From: Flammeovirgaceae bacterium UBA5867
Lineage (GTDB): Bacteria > Bacteroidota > Bacteroidia > Cytophagales > Cyclobacteriaceae
NCBI GenBank assembly: GCA_002432545.1
Contig: DJFR01000150.1
Location: 15,017 to 29,329, forward strand
DNA length: 14,313 nucleotides
Direction: 5' to 3'
Part shown: in pieces, positions 13,808 to 14,313 of the stretch
Numbering within the stretch: the first letter of the stretch is position 1
Layout: each line of letters begins with the position of its first letter
Made by a program: the position numbers and the translations under genes
The notes under the pieces: model-generated
What the model saw: only the letters and a program-made list of their open reading frames with translations
Databases searched by the model: none
Told to the model about the DNA's origin: nothing

Positions 13808-14313
13808 ATGAGCCGGTGCCGTTTCTTCTGTTTGATTTTCCTCCTTCTGACACAGGCAGGCTGGGCTCAGAATTTTCCATACTCAACGCGTAATTATACA
13901 GCTGTTGACGGATTGCCCCAGTCGCAGGTAACATCGGTTGTTGAAGACGGCAACGGATACCTGTGGATCGCTACACAGGGAGGAGGACTTGCCCGTTTCG
14001 ATGGCAAGGAGTTTAAAGTATATACTACGAAAGATGGTTTGTTCTCCAACAACATCACATCCCTGCTCATTGATCGTCATCAGAATATTTGGATACTGCA
14101 TGCACACGGTGTAACGCGTTTCAATGGACATACTTTCAAGCGCTTTCAGAATAAAAAAGGACAACATGTTATGTATAGGAGGATATATGAGTTTGGTGAC
14201 TCTATATTCTTTCTCGCGGGCAATGGTATAGGCAAGATATACCAGGACTCACTGCACTACTGGAATAAAACACTGGTGGAAGGAAAGTTTATCTGGCGTG
14301 CTATACAAACACC
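13808..14313 (+). CDS. Propeller-type sensor protein, N-terminal part (two-component regulator propeller repeats)
   Basis: The frame runs open off the right edge; 168 codons are visible. I choose the ATG at 13808 because it begins a good signal peptide (MSRCRFFCLIFLLLTQAGWA, cleavage near AQ-N). In-frame ATGs at 13781 and 13757 would add 9 or 17 residues ahead of it. Two Reg_prop repeats are clear: GLPQSQVTSVVEDGNGYLWI (35-54) followed by GGGLARFDG, and GLFSNNITSLLIDRHQNIWI (77-96) followed by HGVTRFNG. In Bacteroidota such repeats build the periplasmic beta-propeller of hybrid histidine kinases or LytTR-type kinases that sense glycans or other ligands. The signalling output domain is outside the window, so the exact class is not known. 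It is divergent from the permease gene. Confidence 0.85.
   Translation, partial: MSRCRFFCLIFLLLTQAGWAQNFPYSTRNYTAVDGLPQSQVTSVVEDGNGYLWIATQGGGLARFDGKEFKVYTTKDGLFSNNITSLLIDRHQNIWILHAHGVTRFNGHTFKRFQNKKGQHVMYRRIYEFGDSIFFLAGNGIGKIYQDSLHYWNKTLVEGKFIWRAIQT

Overview
The window looks like chromosomal DNA from a member of the Bacteroidota, most likely Cytophagales or Chitinophagales. Supporting signs are a dual-FtsX MacB-type permease with no ATPase beside it, a sensor with two-component-regulator propeller repeats, secreted NTF2-like and M1 proteins, almost no Shine-Dalgarno sequences at starts, and moderate GC (mid-40s by eye, not computed). I see no rRNA, tRNA, CRISPR array, transposase or phage gene.

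Layout, left to right. (1) Plus strand, 1-3344: the C-terminal part of a multi-spanning DUF2339 membrane protein overlaps the start of a DUF3999 secreted or anchored protein. The pair ends at a hairpin that also serves the converging genes. (2) Minus strand, 5648 down to 3379: a YjbR/MmcQ-fold protein, a glutaryl-CoA-dehydrogenase-type acyl-CoA dehydrogenase, and a small secreted NTF2-like protein 27 bases beyond it. (3) Minus strand, 9300 down to 5727: a secreted M1 metallopeptidase, then a 259-base repeat-filled gap, then a GMC oxidoreductase. (4) A 294-base divergent gap (9301-9594) carrying a perfect 7-base tandem array and a degraded 8-base array. (5) Plus strand, 9595-10251: a small probable outer-membrane beta-barrel with a 30-residue Asp/Trp loop, ending at a strong bidirectional terminator. 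(6) Minus strand, 11145 down to 10284: an ECF-like sigma factor overlapping a small basic single-pass membrane protein. (7) Minus strand, 13651 down to 11273: the 792-residue ABC permease. (8) Plus strand, from 13808 off the right end: the start of a propeller-type sensor protein, divergent from the permease across a gap holding a LacI-operator-like palindrome.

The genes are mostly unrelated small transcription units, not one pathway. The points most worth a second look are the triplicated block upstream of the GMC gene, which includes a second copy of that gene's start codon and first codons; the sigma factor / small membrane protein pair; the heptamer array in a divergent promoter region; the Asp/Trp-rich barrel loop; and the strong preference for TATA, seen as Ile ATA after T-ending codons. 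I did not find a clearly new multi-gene defence or metabolic system. The DUF2339/DUF3999 pair is the nearest thing to an uncharacterised conserved module.
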